From NCBI GenBank assembly GCA_943914475.1, contig CALUCE010000002.1:124001-188000 (forward strand): DNA of 64,000 nucleotides. The letters are read 5' to 3'. This DNA is from an uncultured Anaerococcus sp. (GTDB lineage: Bacteria > Bacillota > Clostridia > Tissierellales > Peptoniphilaceae). The position numbers and the translations under genes were made by a program. Below are positions 34,910 to 45,109 of the stretch, piece by piece; position 1 is the stretch's first letter, and every line of letters begins with the position of its first letter. The notes under the pieces were generated by a model. That model was not told the origin of the DNA and searched no databases. It worked only from the letters and a program-made list of their open reading frames with translations.

Positions 34910-37438
34910 CTAATTCACTTTTATCATATATTTAACTTGAGTTTTAGCGTCTCCATCATAGCCTGTGAAGGACTTATCATAAGATTGATCCATTTTTACA
35001 AGTTCGTCTTTTACTTTTATAAGAGAATCTACCTTATCTAAAGAGTCGCCTGCTTTTTTATCAATTTTATTTATTCCTTGGTCCATATAGGTTCCCATGC
35101 CTTTGGAGAGTTCTTTGCTTCCTTGGCTAAGTTTCCTATTTCCTTCTGAAAGCTCTGGCATTTTGGAGTTTAGTGTTTTTATTCCTGCAGAAAGTTCGTT
35201 TGAACCTGCTAGTAGTTTTTGGCTTCCTTGGCTATAAAGTCCATTTACTCCTCTATTTAAAAGGATTAGTCCATTATTTAGGTCAGTAAAGCCATTTTCC
35301 AAACTTCCTATACCATAATCTAGGTCGCTATATTTTTCCTTTAGCATTATAGAACCTTGATTTAATTGTTCTGTAGCATTTAAGAGGCTTCCTACTTGGT
35401 CTTTTCCACCCAAAAGTTTTTCCCTAATCATTTGGGATTCTTGGTTTAGCTTTTCGTTGCCCATGGCAAGTTCACTAGATCCATCTTCCATAGATTTATA
35501 GCCTTCTAGTAGTTTTCCTTGGTTTTCATAAAGGCTATTTACTCCGGCATTTACTTGGGCAGATGATTCTTCTATTTTTCCAACTCCTCCAGCAAATTCT
35601 CCTAAGGACTTATCAAAGTCTTGCATTTTTTGAGAATATTCTTCTGTGTTTGTGCTCAAAGATTCAAAACCTTGGTCAAACTTCTTTATACCTTGGTTTA
35701 ATCCTTCCATACCAGATGCTAAGGCATTGGCATTTTCCTTTAAGGATTGACTTGCTTGACTCATGTTGGCTGAAGCATTGCTTAAACCTTGGGCTGCTTC
35801 TTTCTCCTTATTTAAAACTTCTGTTAATTGTCCTAGGGCTTGGGCCATCTTAGGGTCATTTGCTATATCAGGGTCTTGTGAAAGACTTGCTAGCAAGGCT
35901 CCTGCTTCTTCTAGGTTTGCACCTATATTTTGGTCTGCATTTGCTGCTGTTCCATTGTTTATAGTTTCTGAAAATTGCTTAGATGAATCTTCTAATTTTT
36001 GGGAATTTTCAGAAATTTCCTTTAGGGCAAGTCCCAAGTCTTTGATACCTGAGTTTATTTGTAGAGAAGATAAACTTAGTTTATTACTTGCATCTTTTAA
36101 GGATGCAGAGTTTTTATTTAATTCTCCTATTCCCTCATTCATCTTTCCATAAGAAGCACTTAAATCACTAGTTTTGCTATTTAATTCTGAAAATTTACCA
36201 TTGGCTGTGGAAAGCCCAGTATTTAAAGACTTAGCTCCAGAGCTTAGGGATGAGGTTGCATCATTAAGTTCTTGGATTTTTCCTGAGTCATTTAATTTCC
36301 CTGTGAGTCCTTCTATTTCCTTGGTGTAGGCTGACATATTTTCAGAGTATTTTTCAACTCCATCCTTATATGCCTTGGATCCTTGGGAAAGTTCATTCAA
36401 ACCTCCTGAGATTTCTTGGGAACCACCAGATAGCTTATCACTTGCTTTGGCTGATTTGCCAAGATTTTCATCTACTTCCTTGATACCTGAGTTTAAGGCA
36501 TCAGAACCTTGGGCAAGTTTTGCTGTTCCTTGGGCCAAAGACTCTATACCTTGGGCAAATTGGTCTTGACCTTGAGCAAGTTCTTGGGTTGCACTTAAAA
36601 GTTTGTCTCCGTTAGTCTTTAAAGCTTTGATTCCATCTTTTAATTCTCCTATGGAATTTGCTTTTTCAAGTTCTTTATCATCCAAGTTTAGGTGGGTGAA
36701 ACCTATCATTAAAGCTTGGGGATCAAATTTTTCTACATCCATTTCTATGGTAAGAGAATCATTTAGATACTTGTCTATATCAAGTTCTCCACCAAGATCT
36801 GTCTTATCTAGGTCATCTCCCAAACTCTCCTTCATACCAGGAGCCATTAGAGAATTTAGAATAAGTTTTGATCCATCCTTGGTAATTTCTCCAGAAGTAA
36901 ATTCTATATTTTTAACTGTAGAATCTTCTGCTACAAAGGCTATATCTGCGAGATAAGGTCTGTAGATTCTCCTATTTTCTCCATTGATATTTACATCTTT
37001 ATATTCTTTGTTTTCTAAGTCAAGCTTTAGTACCAAGTGACCACTTTTGCCCTTAAGCTCTTCGTAGTCTATCTTGCCACCATCAAGCTTTGCTTCAAAG
37101 TTTACTTCTATAGGAAGGTCTTTGTTGGATTTTCCTTGGTAGTATAGGTCTTTTTTGTCACTTTTCCAAGTAACTTTATCTCCCTTTTTATTAACCTTAT
37201 CTGTTGATTTTAAATTTTCTATATCCTTTAAGTTGGTAGTTTCTGAAAAGTCTATATTATTATCTTCAGCGTGCCACACACTAACTGTTTTTTCATCATT
37301 TATTTTTTCATTTTCCATTGTTGAAAAAACAATCTCACTTCTCTTATTATTTTCACTTTTAGCCATGGCCACACTTGGAGCTAGGGTAGAAAGAGCTAGG
37401 GCTAGGGCCAATGCCTTGGCAATTTTTTTATTTTTCAT
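34910..37438 (-). CDS. Very large secreted heptad-repeat protein, MMPL partner
   Basis: 842 residues. A signal peptide (MKNKKIAKALALALALSTLA, ending SVAMA) is followed by a beta-rich region to about 260. Then come some 500 residues of heptads of the type L-x-x-G-x-x-x, for example LAQGTAKLAQGSDALNSGI, as in the stalks of YhgE/Pip-like proteins. No transmembrane anchor is seen at the C-terminus. The start lies within the end of the MMPL gene (11-base overlap), so the two are translated together. It probably forms a long extracellular coiled coil attached to the MMPL pump. Confidence 0.75.
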   Translation of the reverse strand: MKNKKIAKALALALALSTLAPSVAMAKSENNKRSEIVFSTMENEKINDEKTVSVWHAEDNNIDFSETTNLKDIENLKSTDKVNKKGDKVTWKSDKKDLYYQGKSNKDLPIEVNFEAKLDGGKIDYEELKGKSGHLVLKLDLENKEYKDVNINGENRRIYRPYLADIAFVAEDSTVKNIEFTSGEITKDGSKLILNSLMAPGMKESLGDDLDKTDLGGELDIDKYLNDSLTIEMDVEKFDPQALMIGFTHLNLDDKELEKANSIGELKDGIKALKTNGDKLLSATQELAQGQDQFAQGIESLAQGTAKLAQGSDALNSGIKEVDENLGKSAKASDKLSGGSQEISGGLNELSQGSKAYKDGVEKYSENMSAYTKEIEGLTGKLNDSGKIQELNDATSSLSSGAKSLNTGLSTANGKFSELNSKTSDLSASYGKMNEGIGELNKNSASLKDASNKLSLSSLQINSGIKDLGLALKEISENSQKLEDSSKQFSETINNGTAANADQNIGANLEEAGALLASLSQDPDIANDPKMAQALGQLTEVLNKEKEAAQGLSNASANMSQASQSLKENANALASGMEGLNQGIKKFDQGFESLSTNTEEYSQKMQDFDKSLGEFAGGVGKIEESSAQVNAGVNSLYENQGKLLEGYKSMEDGSSELAMGNEKLNQESQMIREKLLGGKDQVGSLLNATEQLNQGSIMLKEKYSDLDYGIGSLENGFTDLNNGLILLNRGVNGLYSQGSQKLLAGSNELSAGIKTLNSKMPELSEGNRKLSQGSKELSKGMGTYMDQGINKIDKKAGDSLDKVDSLIKVKDELVKMDQSYDKSFTGYDGDAKTQVKYMIKVN

Positions 37439-39533
37439 AAATCACTTCCTCACTTTCTTTAATTTCTTTTCTATGAGATTTTTTTAAATCTCTGGTTGTT
37501 TTAATAATTAAAGGACTTGCAAAGTATATTATAGATGGCAAGATAATCAAGATTACAAGCATGGAGAATAAGGCACCCCTGGCAAGCATATGTCCAAATA
37601 CACTTACTATTTCCATCTTGGAGTAGAAACCAACTCCCATGGTTGCCAGCATAAAGGTTAGGGCTGAACTTATAATGGATGGAGATGTCTCTCTGACTGT
37701 TGTCTCTATTGCCTCTTGCCTATCTGTTCCATTTTTAATTTCTTCCATCCACCTACTTGTCATTAGGATTGAATAGTCAATGGTAGAACCAAGTTGGATG
37801 GTTCCTATAATGATTGAAGCTACAAAAGGTATGGTCATATTCATATAGAATGGAACTGCCATATTCATTTGTATAGCAAGTTCTATAGCCAAAATTAAGA
37901 AGATTGGCAAGGTTAAAGATTTTAAAGTTATAAATAAAATCACGAAAACAACCGTTATTGATAGGATATTTACATTTTTAAAATCCTTGTCCGCAATCTT
38001 TGTCAAATCATCGGTTAGTTCTGCTTCGCCTGTTACATAGGCTTTTTTATCATACTTGTGAGCTATATCTTTTATTTCTTTGATTTGCTTATGAACTTCG
38101 GGAGAAGCTACCTTGTGGGCTGATTGAAGCATAAGCATTTGATAGCCGTTTTTCTCAAAGGTTTCTATAAGGTCATCTGGCAAGACATCATCTGGTATCA
38201 TAGAACCCTTGATTTGAGCCTTGGATAAAACAGAATTTATTCCATCAATATCCTTTAACTCATCATTCATTTCTTTTAATTCATGACCAGATATTCCTTC
38301 ATTGACGACAACAAAGTGAGTTGATTGCATACCGTAGTCATCTTTTAGTTTTTCTAAAGCCACTATAGATTTTAAATCTCTTGGTAAAGACCTATCCAAG
38401 TTATAGTAAACTTCATAGTTTCTAGCTCCATAAAGAGCTGGTACTAGCAAAACAAAACCTAAAATCAAAAATGCCAAGTGGTGTTCAGCTACAAGCTTTG
38501 ATGTTTTTTTAAGCTTTGGTACTAGAGCCTTGTGTTGGTATTTGTGGATTAAGCCATCAAATACTAGGATAAAGGAAGGTAGAACAGTAACACAGGTCAA
38601 TAGTCCAAGGATAACACCCTTTACCATAACCAGACCTATATCCTTACCTAGGGTCAATCTCATTACTACCAAGGCCATAAATCCTGCTACAGTTGTTAGA
38701 GATGAGCCAGAAAGAGCTGTTATTGTCTTATCTATGGCTACTGCCATGGCATCTTCATGGTTTTCATGCTTGTCTCTTTCTTCTTCATACCTGTGGTAGA
38801 GGAAGATTGAATAGTCCATGGTTACAGCAAGTTGCAAAACTGCCGCTATAGCCTTGGTAATGTAGGAAATTTCTCCAAATATAAAGTTAGTACCCATATT
38901 ATAAGTAACTGCATAGCCTATATTTATTAGGAAAAATATAGGAATAAAGGTTGATTTGGTAAGGATAGATAGGACTATCAAACTTAAAATAATAGCTATA
39001 GCTGTATAAATAGGTGTTTCCTTATCTGTTAAATCCTTGGTATCTTTTACTACTGGTGAAATACCTGTAAGATAACCATCATCCTTTACAATTTTCCTAA
39101 TAGACTCTACAGCCTCTTGGGTAGTTAAAGATGCTGAAGAATTATCAAACTTTACAAAAAGTAGGGTTGAATCTTCCCTATAAAAGGCATCCCTTACCTC
39201 TTCTGGAAGCATATCTTCAGGCACCATAGAAGGTATTAGGCTAGTTCTTGATACTACACTAGATACTCCCTCAACCTTGTCTATATCGTCTTTTATTTCT
39301 TCTACCTCGGCATCATTTTTGTTTTCCAAAATTAACATGGAGGTTGCCGCATTTTTAAACTCATCCTCCAAAATCTTTTGCCCTTGGGTCGATGAAATAT
39401 CCTGAGGTAGGTAGGATAAGATATCGTAGTTTACCTTACTATTTAAAAACCCATAAATAGCAGGGATGAGCAAAATTGTCGCTATGATTAAGATCATACG
39501 ACTTCTCTTAGTTATAGATTTGCCTAGTTTCAT
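37428..39533 (-). CDS. MMPL/RND-family transporter
   Basis: 701 residues with two repeats, each of one membrane helix, an outside loop of about 130 residues and five helices. The first loop reads NYDILSYLPQDISSTQGQKI; the second half repeats the pattern with YYNLDRSLPRDLKSIVALEKL. Proton-relay motifs are in both halves (VTMDYSIFLYHRYEEE and GSTIDYSILMTSRWMEE, each with Asp-Tyr). It probably exports a lipid or hydrophobic compound, or couples to the partner protein. It is first in the operon and controlled by the adjacent TetR. Confidence 0.88.
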   Translation of the reverse strand: MKLGKSITKRSRMILIIATILLIPAIYGFLNSKVNYDILSYLPQDISSTQGQKILEDEFKNAATSMLILENKNDAEVEEIKDDIDKVEGVSSVVSRTSLIPSMVPEDMLPEEVRDAFYREDSTLLFVKFDNSSASLTTQEAVESIRKIVKDDGYLTGISPVVKDTKDLTDKETPIYTAIAIILSLIVLSILTKSTFIPIFFLINIGYAVTYNMGTNFIFGEISYITKAIAAVLQLAVTMDYSIFLYHRYEEERDKHENHEDAMAVAIDKTITALSGSSLTTVAGFMALVVMRLTLGKDIGLVMVKGVILGLLTCVTVLPSFILVFDGLIHKYQHKALVPKLKKTSKLVAEHHLAFLILGFVLLVPALYGARNYEVYYNLDRSLPRDLKSIVALEKLKDDYGMQSTHFVVVNEGISGHELKEMNDELKDIDGINSVLSKAQIKGSMIPDDVLPDDLIETFEKNGYQMLMLQSAHKVASPEVHKQIKEIKDIAHKYDKKAYVTGEAELTDDLTKIADKDFKNVNILSITVVFVILFITLKSLTLPIFLILAIELAIQMNMAVPFYMNMTIPFVASIIIGTIQLGSTIDYSILMTSRWMEEIKNGTDRQEAIETTVRETSPSIISSALTFMLATMGVGFYSKMEIVSVFGHMLARGALFSMLVILIILPSIIYFASPLIIKTTRDLKKSHRKEIKESEEVIYEK

Positions 39534-39561
39534 TTCTTCACCTCGTTTTTCTCATCAATTC

Positions 39562-39620
39562 TGACTAACGGTCATTTCTAAACTATAGTATTATTATAAG
39601 CATAAATGACTAAAAGTCAA
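39562..39620. promoter_or_regulatory. MMPL promoter with two TetR-type operators
   Basis: Minus-strand promoter TTGACT (39615-39620), 16 bases, TATAAT (39593-39598). Two matching palindromes flank the start region: TGACTAACGGTCA (39562-39574) and TGACTAAAAGTCA (39607-39619), common form TGACTAANNGTCA. One covers the -35 and the other lies just downstream of the start point, good positions for repression. Confidence 0.75.
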
Positions 39621-39751
39621 TAATAAATTTAAAAAATTTATAGACCCCCTATAAATCTTAAAACTCCAATATTCCTTGCTTGTAATATTTTAAAAAAATG
39701 TTATATTAGATATAAGAAATTAGAAGAAAACACAAAAGAAAAGAGGCCCTT

Positions 39752-40354
39752 ATGGCAAACAAGAAAAGTCTTAGAGAAAAAAATAAACATAAGAAAGTAA
39801 ACTCTATGTTAAAATCAGCCCTCCACCTATTTTTAGAAAAGGGCTTTGATAATACTTCCATAGATGAAATTACAAAAAAATCACATGTGGCCAAGGGAAC
39901 CTTCTACCTCTACTTCAAAGATAAGATCGATATAAGAAACAAACTCATCATAGATAAGTCTTCAGAAATAATAGAAGAAGCCTACAACCATACCAGAAAC
40001 AAAAATTATCCTAGCCTAGAAGATAGGATAATAGATTTTTGTGATTACATAATAAATTGTCTGGCAGGTGACCAGGCCCTCCTAAAGCTGATCCATAAAA
40101 ATATATCCTCTTCTTTATATAGGGAAGTTTTAGAAGAAAATGAAGAAGACAATATTATAAAACAAGTCCTTAAAGACTTAGAAGAAGACTTTAAAGACAC
40201 CTACACCCAAGATGAACTAATGATAAATCTCTTTATAATCCTTGAAATGCTAGGCTCAGTCCTGTATTCATCCATCATTCACAAAGAGCCCGCAGATATA
40301 GAAGTTATAAAGCCTTATTTGTATAAAAATATAAGAAAAATACTGGCTAATTAA
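39752..40354 (+). CDS. TetR-family repressor
   Basis: 200 residues. The N-terminal helix-turn-helix reads MLKSALHLFLEKGFDNTSID, then HVAKGTFYLYFKDKIDIRNK, typical of TetR. The C-terminal ligand domain is all-helical and not family-specific. It is divergent from the MMPL operon, and the two palindromes between them are the likely operators. GAGG lies seven to ten bases before the ATG. Confidence 0.9.
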   Translation: MANKKSLREKNKHKKVNSMLKSALHLFLEKGFDNTSIDEITKKSHVAKGTFYLYFKDKIDIRNKLIIDKSSEIIEEAYNHTRNKNYPSLEDRIIDFCDYIINCLAGDQALLKLIHKNISSSLYREVLEENEEDNIIKQVLKDLEEDFKDTYTQDELMINLFIILEMLGSVLYSSIIHKEPADIEVIKPYLYKNIRKILAN

Positions 40355-40381
40355 TTTTTCCTTAATTATATATCCCCAAGA

Positions 40382-40408
40382 AAAAAACTTCCCAAATCAG
40401 GGAAGTCT
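40382..40408. terminator. Terminator, mainly for nagA
   Basis: ACTTCCC, loop, GGGAAGT, with TTTTTTT on the minus strand and a weaker T-rich tail on the plus strand. It lies between convergent tetR and nagA. Confidence 0.85.
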
Positions 40409-40413
40409 TTGTT

Positions 40414-41544
40414 TTATATTTTTTCTCCTTCTATATAAGTGGATATTAGTTTGTGATTTTGATCTATTATATTTATATCTGCGTCATAGCCTAGTTCTAG
40501 GTAGCCTTTTTCATGGTCTATTTTTAGTCTTTTGGCTGGATTTACTGAGGACATGGTTACTATATCTTCTAGTCTTGCCCCTGTATTTTTCATTACGTTT
40601 TTTATATTTCCTATAAAGGTCATTGGTTTTCCTGGAAGTCTATCTGCTCCGTGGTAGTTTGTATAGGCAAAGCCATCTACAAAATCAAGTTCCATACCCA
40701 TATAGGAATATCTTCCATTTGGCAAACCCTTGAGGGTTAGGGCATCTGTGGTAAGGATCATCTTTTCTGCAGTTTTTAGCTTATAGGCCATCTTCCAAAT
40801 TTTAGGATGGATGGATAGCTCATCGCAACCCGCCATTTCTGCATAGAGAAAATCATTGGTAAGGGCTTCTCCCAAGATACCAAGCTCCCTATGATGCAGA
40901 GGCCTCATAGCATTAAACATATGGGTAACCTGACTAAGGCCATTTGCTATGGCTTTATTCATGTCCTTGCTGGTGGCATCTGAATGGCCTGCAGAGGAGA
41001 TTATCCCATGACTTGTAAGATACTTTATCAAAGCTTCTGCCCCATCGAGTTCAGGGGCTATGGTCACAAGCTTAATATTATCCCCTGATTTTTTTATCCA
41101 ATCTTTCATAAGGTCAACATCTACAGCTTTTAGGCTATCTTCATCCATGACTCCTAAGTACTTGGGACTTAAAAATGGTCCTTCTACATTTATACCTAGG
41201 ATCCTGGCTCCCTTGGTATTTTTATTTTCTATATATGATCCAAGTCTTACTATGGAAGCTTCCATGTCTTCATAGGATGCTACTCCTATGGTTGCAAGCA
41301 TAGAAGTTATGCCTTCTCCTGCCTGCTTTACTTGTAAGTCTTCAAAATCATAATCCTTGGAGGATAGATAATCTATACCGTAGCCACCGTGGTTATGCAT
41401 ATCTATAAAACCAGGTATGGCTATAAGATCACTTTGTCCTTTAAAGTCCCTTATTCCTACAATTTTCCCGTTTTCAATCTCAAGCGTCTTATTTTCTTCT
41501 ATTCTTTTTCCTGTATAAAGTTTTCCGACATTAATTTTTAACAT
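40414..41544 (-). CDS. nagA: N-acetylglucosamine-6-phosphate deacetylase
   Basis: Removes acetate from GlcNAc-6-phosphate. 376 residues. Motifs: IPGFIDMHNHGGYG with the HxH metal pair, NVEGPFLSPKYLG, SSAGHSDAT, VTHMFNAMRPLHHRE, and catalytic Asp in LTTDALTLKG. ATG 41544 follows CAGGAG; the ORF also opens one codon earlier at a TTG. It overlaps the PTS gene upstream by 14 bases. Besides its own operon it can complete the MurNAc route encoded at 48-55 kb, whose MurQ product is GlcNAc-6-phosphate. Confidence 0.94.
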   Translation of the reverse strand: MLKINVGKLYTGKRIEENKTLEIENGKIVGIRDFKGQSDLIAIPGFIDMHNHGGYGIDYLSSKDYDFEDLQVKQAGEGITSMLATIGVASYEDMEASIVRLGSYIENKNTKGARILGINVEGPFLSPKYLGVMDEDSLKAVDVDLMKDWIKKSGDNIKLVTIAPELDGAEALIKYLTSHGIISSAGHSDATSKDMNKAIANGLSQVTHMFNAMRPLHHRELGILGEALTNDFLYAEMAGCDELSIHPKIWKMAYKLKTAEKMILTTDALTLKGLPNGRYSYMGMELDFVDGFAYTNYHGADRLPGKPMTFIGNIKNVMKNTGARLEDIVTMSSVNPAKRLKIDHEKGYLELGYDADINIIDQNHKLISTYIEGEKI

Positions 41545-42979
41545 CAACTGACTCCTGTGTCTTCATGTAGCTTGTTATTTCGTTGGCAACTTTTTCTACT
41601 TCAAGTCCTATAACCAGGTGAACATTATTGTTGGACATCTTCATAACTTCAATAACTCCCAATTCTTTTAGTTTTGGAACGTTAAGTTTACTCATATCTT
41701 TTAATTTCAATCTTAGTCTTGTTATACAGTTTTCAAATTCGTCTATATTGTCTGATCCACCAACATATTCTAGAATCTTCTTTGATTTTTCTGAAAGTGA
41801 TATATTCTCGTCAACTGTAACTACTGTATCATCTTCCCTGCCTGGTGTCTTTAGGTTTAGTTTCTTGATTAGGAAGGTAAAAATGAAGTAGTAAAGGAAG
41901 AACATACCCACTCCCACTACCAGCATTAGTATAGGGTTGGTAGCCTTGTTAAATTGCAAGATATAGTCTATGATTCCTGAACCACCTACTCCTACTATCT
42001 TTATATTTAAAAGGTTACAGATAACATTTGATAAACCTGTAAGTAGGGCATGAACTACAAATAAGACTGGTGAAACAAACATAAAGGAGAATTCTACCGG
42101 CTCTGTTATACCTGTTACAAAGGTTGCAAGTCCAGCACCATAAAGTAGTCCCTTTACTCTCTTTTTATTTTCTGGATAAGAAGTCCTATACATAGCAAGG
42201 GCTGCTCCTACTAGTCCAAACATCATCATTGGGAACATTCCTGAAACAAAGGTTCCTGCTGTAGGATCTCCTGCAAAGTATCTTGGAATTTCTCCTGTCA
42301 CATTTGCAAACTCTGGCAAGCTTGAAGGAAGTTGCATTTGTATATAAGAGTTTATAATGTGGTGGAGTCCTGTTGGGATCAAAAGTCTATTAAAGAATCC
42401 AAAGAAGAATGGACCTGACTTTAAGGATCCCAAAAGTATACCAAAGTTTTGGAAGGCCTTGTCTATGGATGGGAAGATAAAGGCCATAATCACTGATGCA
42501 AGGATCGCAAAAAGTGATGACATGATTATAACTAGTCTCCTACCAGAAAAGAAGGATAGGGCCTTTGGTAGCTGTTTATTCTTGAACTTCTCATAGGTCA
42601 AACCTGCTATTATACCTGCAATAATACCTACAAGTATATTGTTTTCTATAGTTTCTATTCCCATCCTTCCAAAGGAGTTTAGTCCATCATCCCCTAAAGG
42701 TTTTAGGGTTCTAGTTATAATATAGTAAACCACAACAGAGGCAAGCCCTGCCGCCACGTGCTTATCCTTGGCTATACCTCCTGCTACAGAAACAGCAAAT
42801 AGTATTGGCATGATAGCAAATATGGTCCAAGCAGCCTCCTTTAGGAAAGGAATATTTAAAAGGTCATCTGATGCCAGCCTATTGAGGATGGCTGCAGCTG
42901 GCATTACAGAAATTGCTAACAACATTGACCTACCCAAGACCTGGATAGATTCGCTTAATTTTTTAAAGAAATTTTTCAT
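41531..42979 (-). CDS. PTS EIICB, glucose/GlcNAc/maltose superfamily
   Basis: 482 residues. EIIC comes first with about ten membrane helices and the family motifs RLLIPTGLHHIINSYI, YFAGDPTAGTFVSGMFPMMM and FVTGITEPVEFSFMF. EIIB follows with its phosphorylated Cys in DEFENCITRLRLKLKD. No EIIA is present, so one must come from elsewhere. Motifs are closest to NagE-type permeases, and nagA follows; yet the preceding gene is a GH4 phospho-glycosidase. The cargo may be a GlcNAc-containing disaccharide, which is inference. Confidence 0.9.
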   Translation of the reverse strand: MKNFFKKLSESIQVLGRSMLLAISVMPAAAILNRLASDDLLNIPFLKEAAWTIFAIMPILFAVSVAGGIAKDKHVAAGLASVVVYYIITRTLKPLGDDGLNSFGRMGIETIENNILVGIIAGIIAGLTYEKFKNKQLPKALSFFSGRRLVIIMSSLFAILASVIMAFIFPSIDKAFQNFGILLGSLKSGPFFFGFFNRLLIPTGLHHIINSYIQMQLPSSLPEFANVTGEIPRYFAGDPTAGTFVSGMFPMMMFGLVGAALAMYRTSYPENKKRVKGLLYGAGLATFVTGITEPVEFSFMFVSPVLFVVHALLTGLSNVICNLLNIKIVGVGGSGIIDYILQFNKATNPILMLVVGVGMFFLYYFIFTFLIKKLNLKTPGREDDTVVTVDENISLSEKSKKILEYVGGSDNIDEFENCITRLRLKLKDMSKLNVPKLKELGVIEVMKMSNNNVHLVIGLEVEKVANEITSYMKTQESVDVKN

Positions 42980-42989
42980 ATCTTTCTCC

Positions 42990-44297
42990 TTAGTTTAGTT
43001 GAGGGTAATAATCCCCATTTACTTCTATAAATTCATCCAAGATTTTCTTGGCAGTTTTCATATCTGGACAAGTCTTATTTAGGGTAAAGGACTGCAAGAC
43101 TTTTTGATAGGATTTTTCATAGTAGCCTTTTATCAAAAGTTTCTCACAAGCATTTTGATTTTCCATAAGTCCCTTGTAGAAGTCCTCAATCTCAAAACCT
43201 TTTTTGATAGTTTTTATTTTTTCTCCTTCTATTTGGCACATGACTTCTATAAAAGCATCCTCTCTAAAATTTCTAATAATACCATCATTTTTTACTATGA
43301 CTGCGGCCTTGGTTTTTTTGTTATTTAAAACTGCATCTGCCACATCTACTATATAAGAACCATGGATGGTATTTTTTAGATCATTAACCAGATTTTTCTC
43401 ATTGTTATTTACTATATCTTGGTAAACTTCTTCTATATTTTTCTCCCTACCATCCATAACTTGATTGGCCCTAGTGTACTTAGGATCAGTATATTTCATA
43501 GACTCTTCTGGCATTAGGTAGTATTGGAGGTAGGTATTTGGTATATATTGGTCAAATTCTTCTACTATATCCCTAACCATAGCATAGGTATGAACCCAGG
43601 AAGGATCATTTTGGTCATGGCTAGGAGCCTTTAGGCCTTCTTTTTTTATTTTTTCGATAAGGTCATCTTCTATCTCCTTGCCATCTTCTTTTATAGAGGT
43701 GAACCAACCAAAGTGGTTAAGACCAAAATATTCATAATCAATCTTTTCAAAATCCAAGCCAAAGCTATCTGCCAAGGCCTTGATAATAGAGATTGTCATA
43801 TCGCATAGATTATAAATCTTAAGGTCGGGATAGGCTTGGTATAAGGCATCTGCTATGATTGCTTCTGGATTTGTGTAATTAAATATCCAAGCATCCTTGC
43901 AGTAACTATCTACATAGCCTGCAATTTCTAGCATACCGGAAATCGCTCTTAAACCATATGAAAGTCCTCCCAGCCCACAGGTTTCTTGGCCCACTAGACC
44001 ATGGCTTAGGGGGATTTTTTCATCCTGCTCACGCATGGCCATCTTACCTACCCTGATTTGTGAAAAGATACAAGCTGCTCCCTTGAAGGCTTCTTCTGGG
44101 TCTTGTGAATAATTTAAGATTACATCAGAATCATTAATCTTTAAGAGCTCTTTTACTATAAGGTACATTCTCTCGTTTCTAGACTTATCATCGTCATATA
44201 GAAAAATTTCTTCAGCCTTAAAAGTCTTGTGGCTTATAATAGCATTTACTATGCCAGGTGTATATGTAGATCCACCACCTGCTATTACAACTTTCAT
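42990..44297 (-). CDS. GH4 family 6-phospho-glycosidase
   Basis: An NAD- and metal-dependent glycosidase acting on PTS-phosphorylated disaccharides. 435 residues. NAD site VIAGGGSTYTPGI at the N-terminus; GQETCGLGGLSYGLRAI; IFNYTNPEAI; the metal-site Cys165 in NLCDMTIS; and His in GLNHFGWFTS. A CDM sequence, as opposed to CN, is the form found in alpha-glucoside members such as GlvA/MalH, so maltose 6-phosphate is one possibility. Co-operon nagA argues for an amino-sugar substrate instead. GGAGG inside the rpiR end precedes the ATG. Confidence 0.88.
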   Translation of the reverse strand: MKVVIAGGGSTYTPGIVNAIISHKTFKAEEIFLYDDDKSRNERMYLIVKELLKINDSDVILNYSQDPEEAFKGAACIFSQIRVGKMAMREQDEKIPLSHGLVGQETCGLGGLSYGLRAISGMLEIAGYVDSYCKDAWIFNYTNPEAIIADALYQAYPDLKIYNLCDMTISIIKALADSFGLDFEKIDYEYFGLNHFGWFTSIKEDGKEIEDDLIEKIKKEGLKAPSHDQNDPSWVHTYAMVRDIVEEFDQYIPNTYLQYYLMPEESMKYTDPKYTRANQVMDGREKNIEEVYQDIVNNNEKNLVNDLKNTIHGSYIVDVADAVLNNKKTKAAVIVKNDGIIRNFREDAFIEVMCQIEGEKIKTIKKGFEIEDFYKGLMENQNACEKLLIKGYYEKSYQKVLQSFTLNKTCPDMKTAKKILDEFIEVNGDYYPQLN

Positions 44298-45067
44298 ATT
44301 TTCCTCCTATAGTCATTCAAAAGAAGATCTAAGATAAAGGTAAGGCCATACTTGTTAAAAATATCAACCCTCAAGTCAGACAGGTCCCTATTGTTTAGGG
44401 AAAGCAAATTTTCCTTATCGCTTATTTGATCAGATAAGCTAATAATTATCCTGGCTGACTTAATCTTTAATAAATCTTCTTTTACTAGTTCATAAAACTT
44501 ACCCGAAGCTGAAACTACAAATATTAAGTCTTTTTCACCCAAACTTCCAACAAAATTCTTATCCCTCAGGTCATTTTTTATAAAAGTCTTCTTTCCACAA
44601 ATGATAAGCTCCTCTTGAAAGGGCTTGATAGTCCCATAGAGCTTACCAGACGATATAAAAACAAGTCTTTCTGCCTCAAAAATCCTATCTACTATATGAG
44701 CAAGAAGGTCTTTGGAAAATTTCTGATAAATTTCTTCAAACATATCTATGATTTGTCTAATAATTTCAGAATTATTAAGATAAAAATCGTTTCCAGACTT
44801 CTTATAAGATACATTGGAATATTCAAAAGTATTGGATATCTGAGTTTTTAAATCTAGAAAATTATCATAGCCTAACTTCATAGCAAATCTTCTGACTGTT
44901 GCCCTAGAAACAAAGCAAGCATCGCTCATTGTGGCTATGTCAACGCCTGATAAGTCTTCTATATTGTCGATTAGATAGTTTGCCATAATCCAATCTGTTG
45001 AAGAAGAATCATCGTTGTTTAATATAGAAGTTAATTTATTTAAAATACTCATTTCTTGTAATTTCAT
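44294..45067 (-). CDS. RpiR-family regulator of the GH4-PTS-nagA operon
   Basis: 257 residues: an N-terminal helix-turn-helix of RpiR type (GVDIATMSDACFVSRATVRR, then KLGYDNFLDLK) and a C-terminal SIS sugar-phosphate domain (AERLVFISSGKLYGTIKPFQ, DLIFVVSASGKFYELVKED). It is first in the operon and overlaps the GH4 gene by four bases. The palindrome at 45110-45128 upstream is its likely operator. Confidence 0.88.
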   Translation of the reverse strand: MKLQEMSILNKLTSILNNDDSSSTDWIMANYLIDNIEDLSGVDIATMSDACFVSRATVRRFAMKLGYDNFLDLKTQISNTFEYSNVSYKKSGNDFYLNNSEIIRQIIDMFEEIYQKFSKDLLAHIVDRIFEAERLVFISSGKLYGTIKPFQEELIICGKKTFIKNDLRDKNFVGSLGEKDLIFVVSASGKFYELVKEDLLKIKSARIIISLSDQISDKENLLSLNNRDLSDLRVDIFNKYGLTFILDLLLNDYRRKI

Positions 45068-45109
45068 GCTCCACCTTCTTTTATTTTATTATATGTAGGA
45101 AAACTTTTG

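Noticed and set aside
42990..44297. Calling the GH4 enzyme a 6-phospho-beta-glucosidase
   Set aside because: The metal-site sequence is CDM rather than CN, and the operon has nagA, so the substrate was left open.
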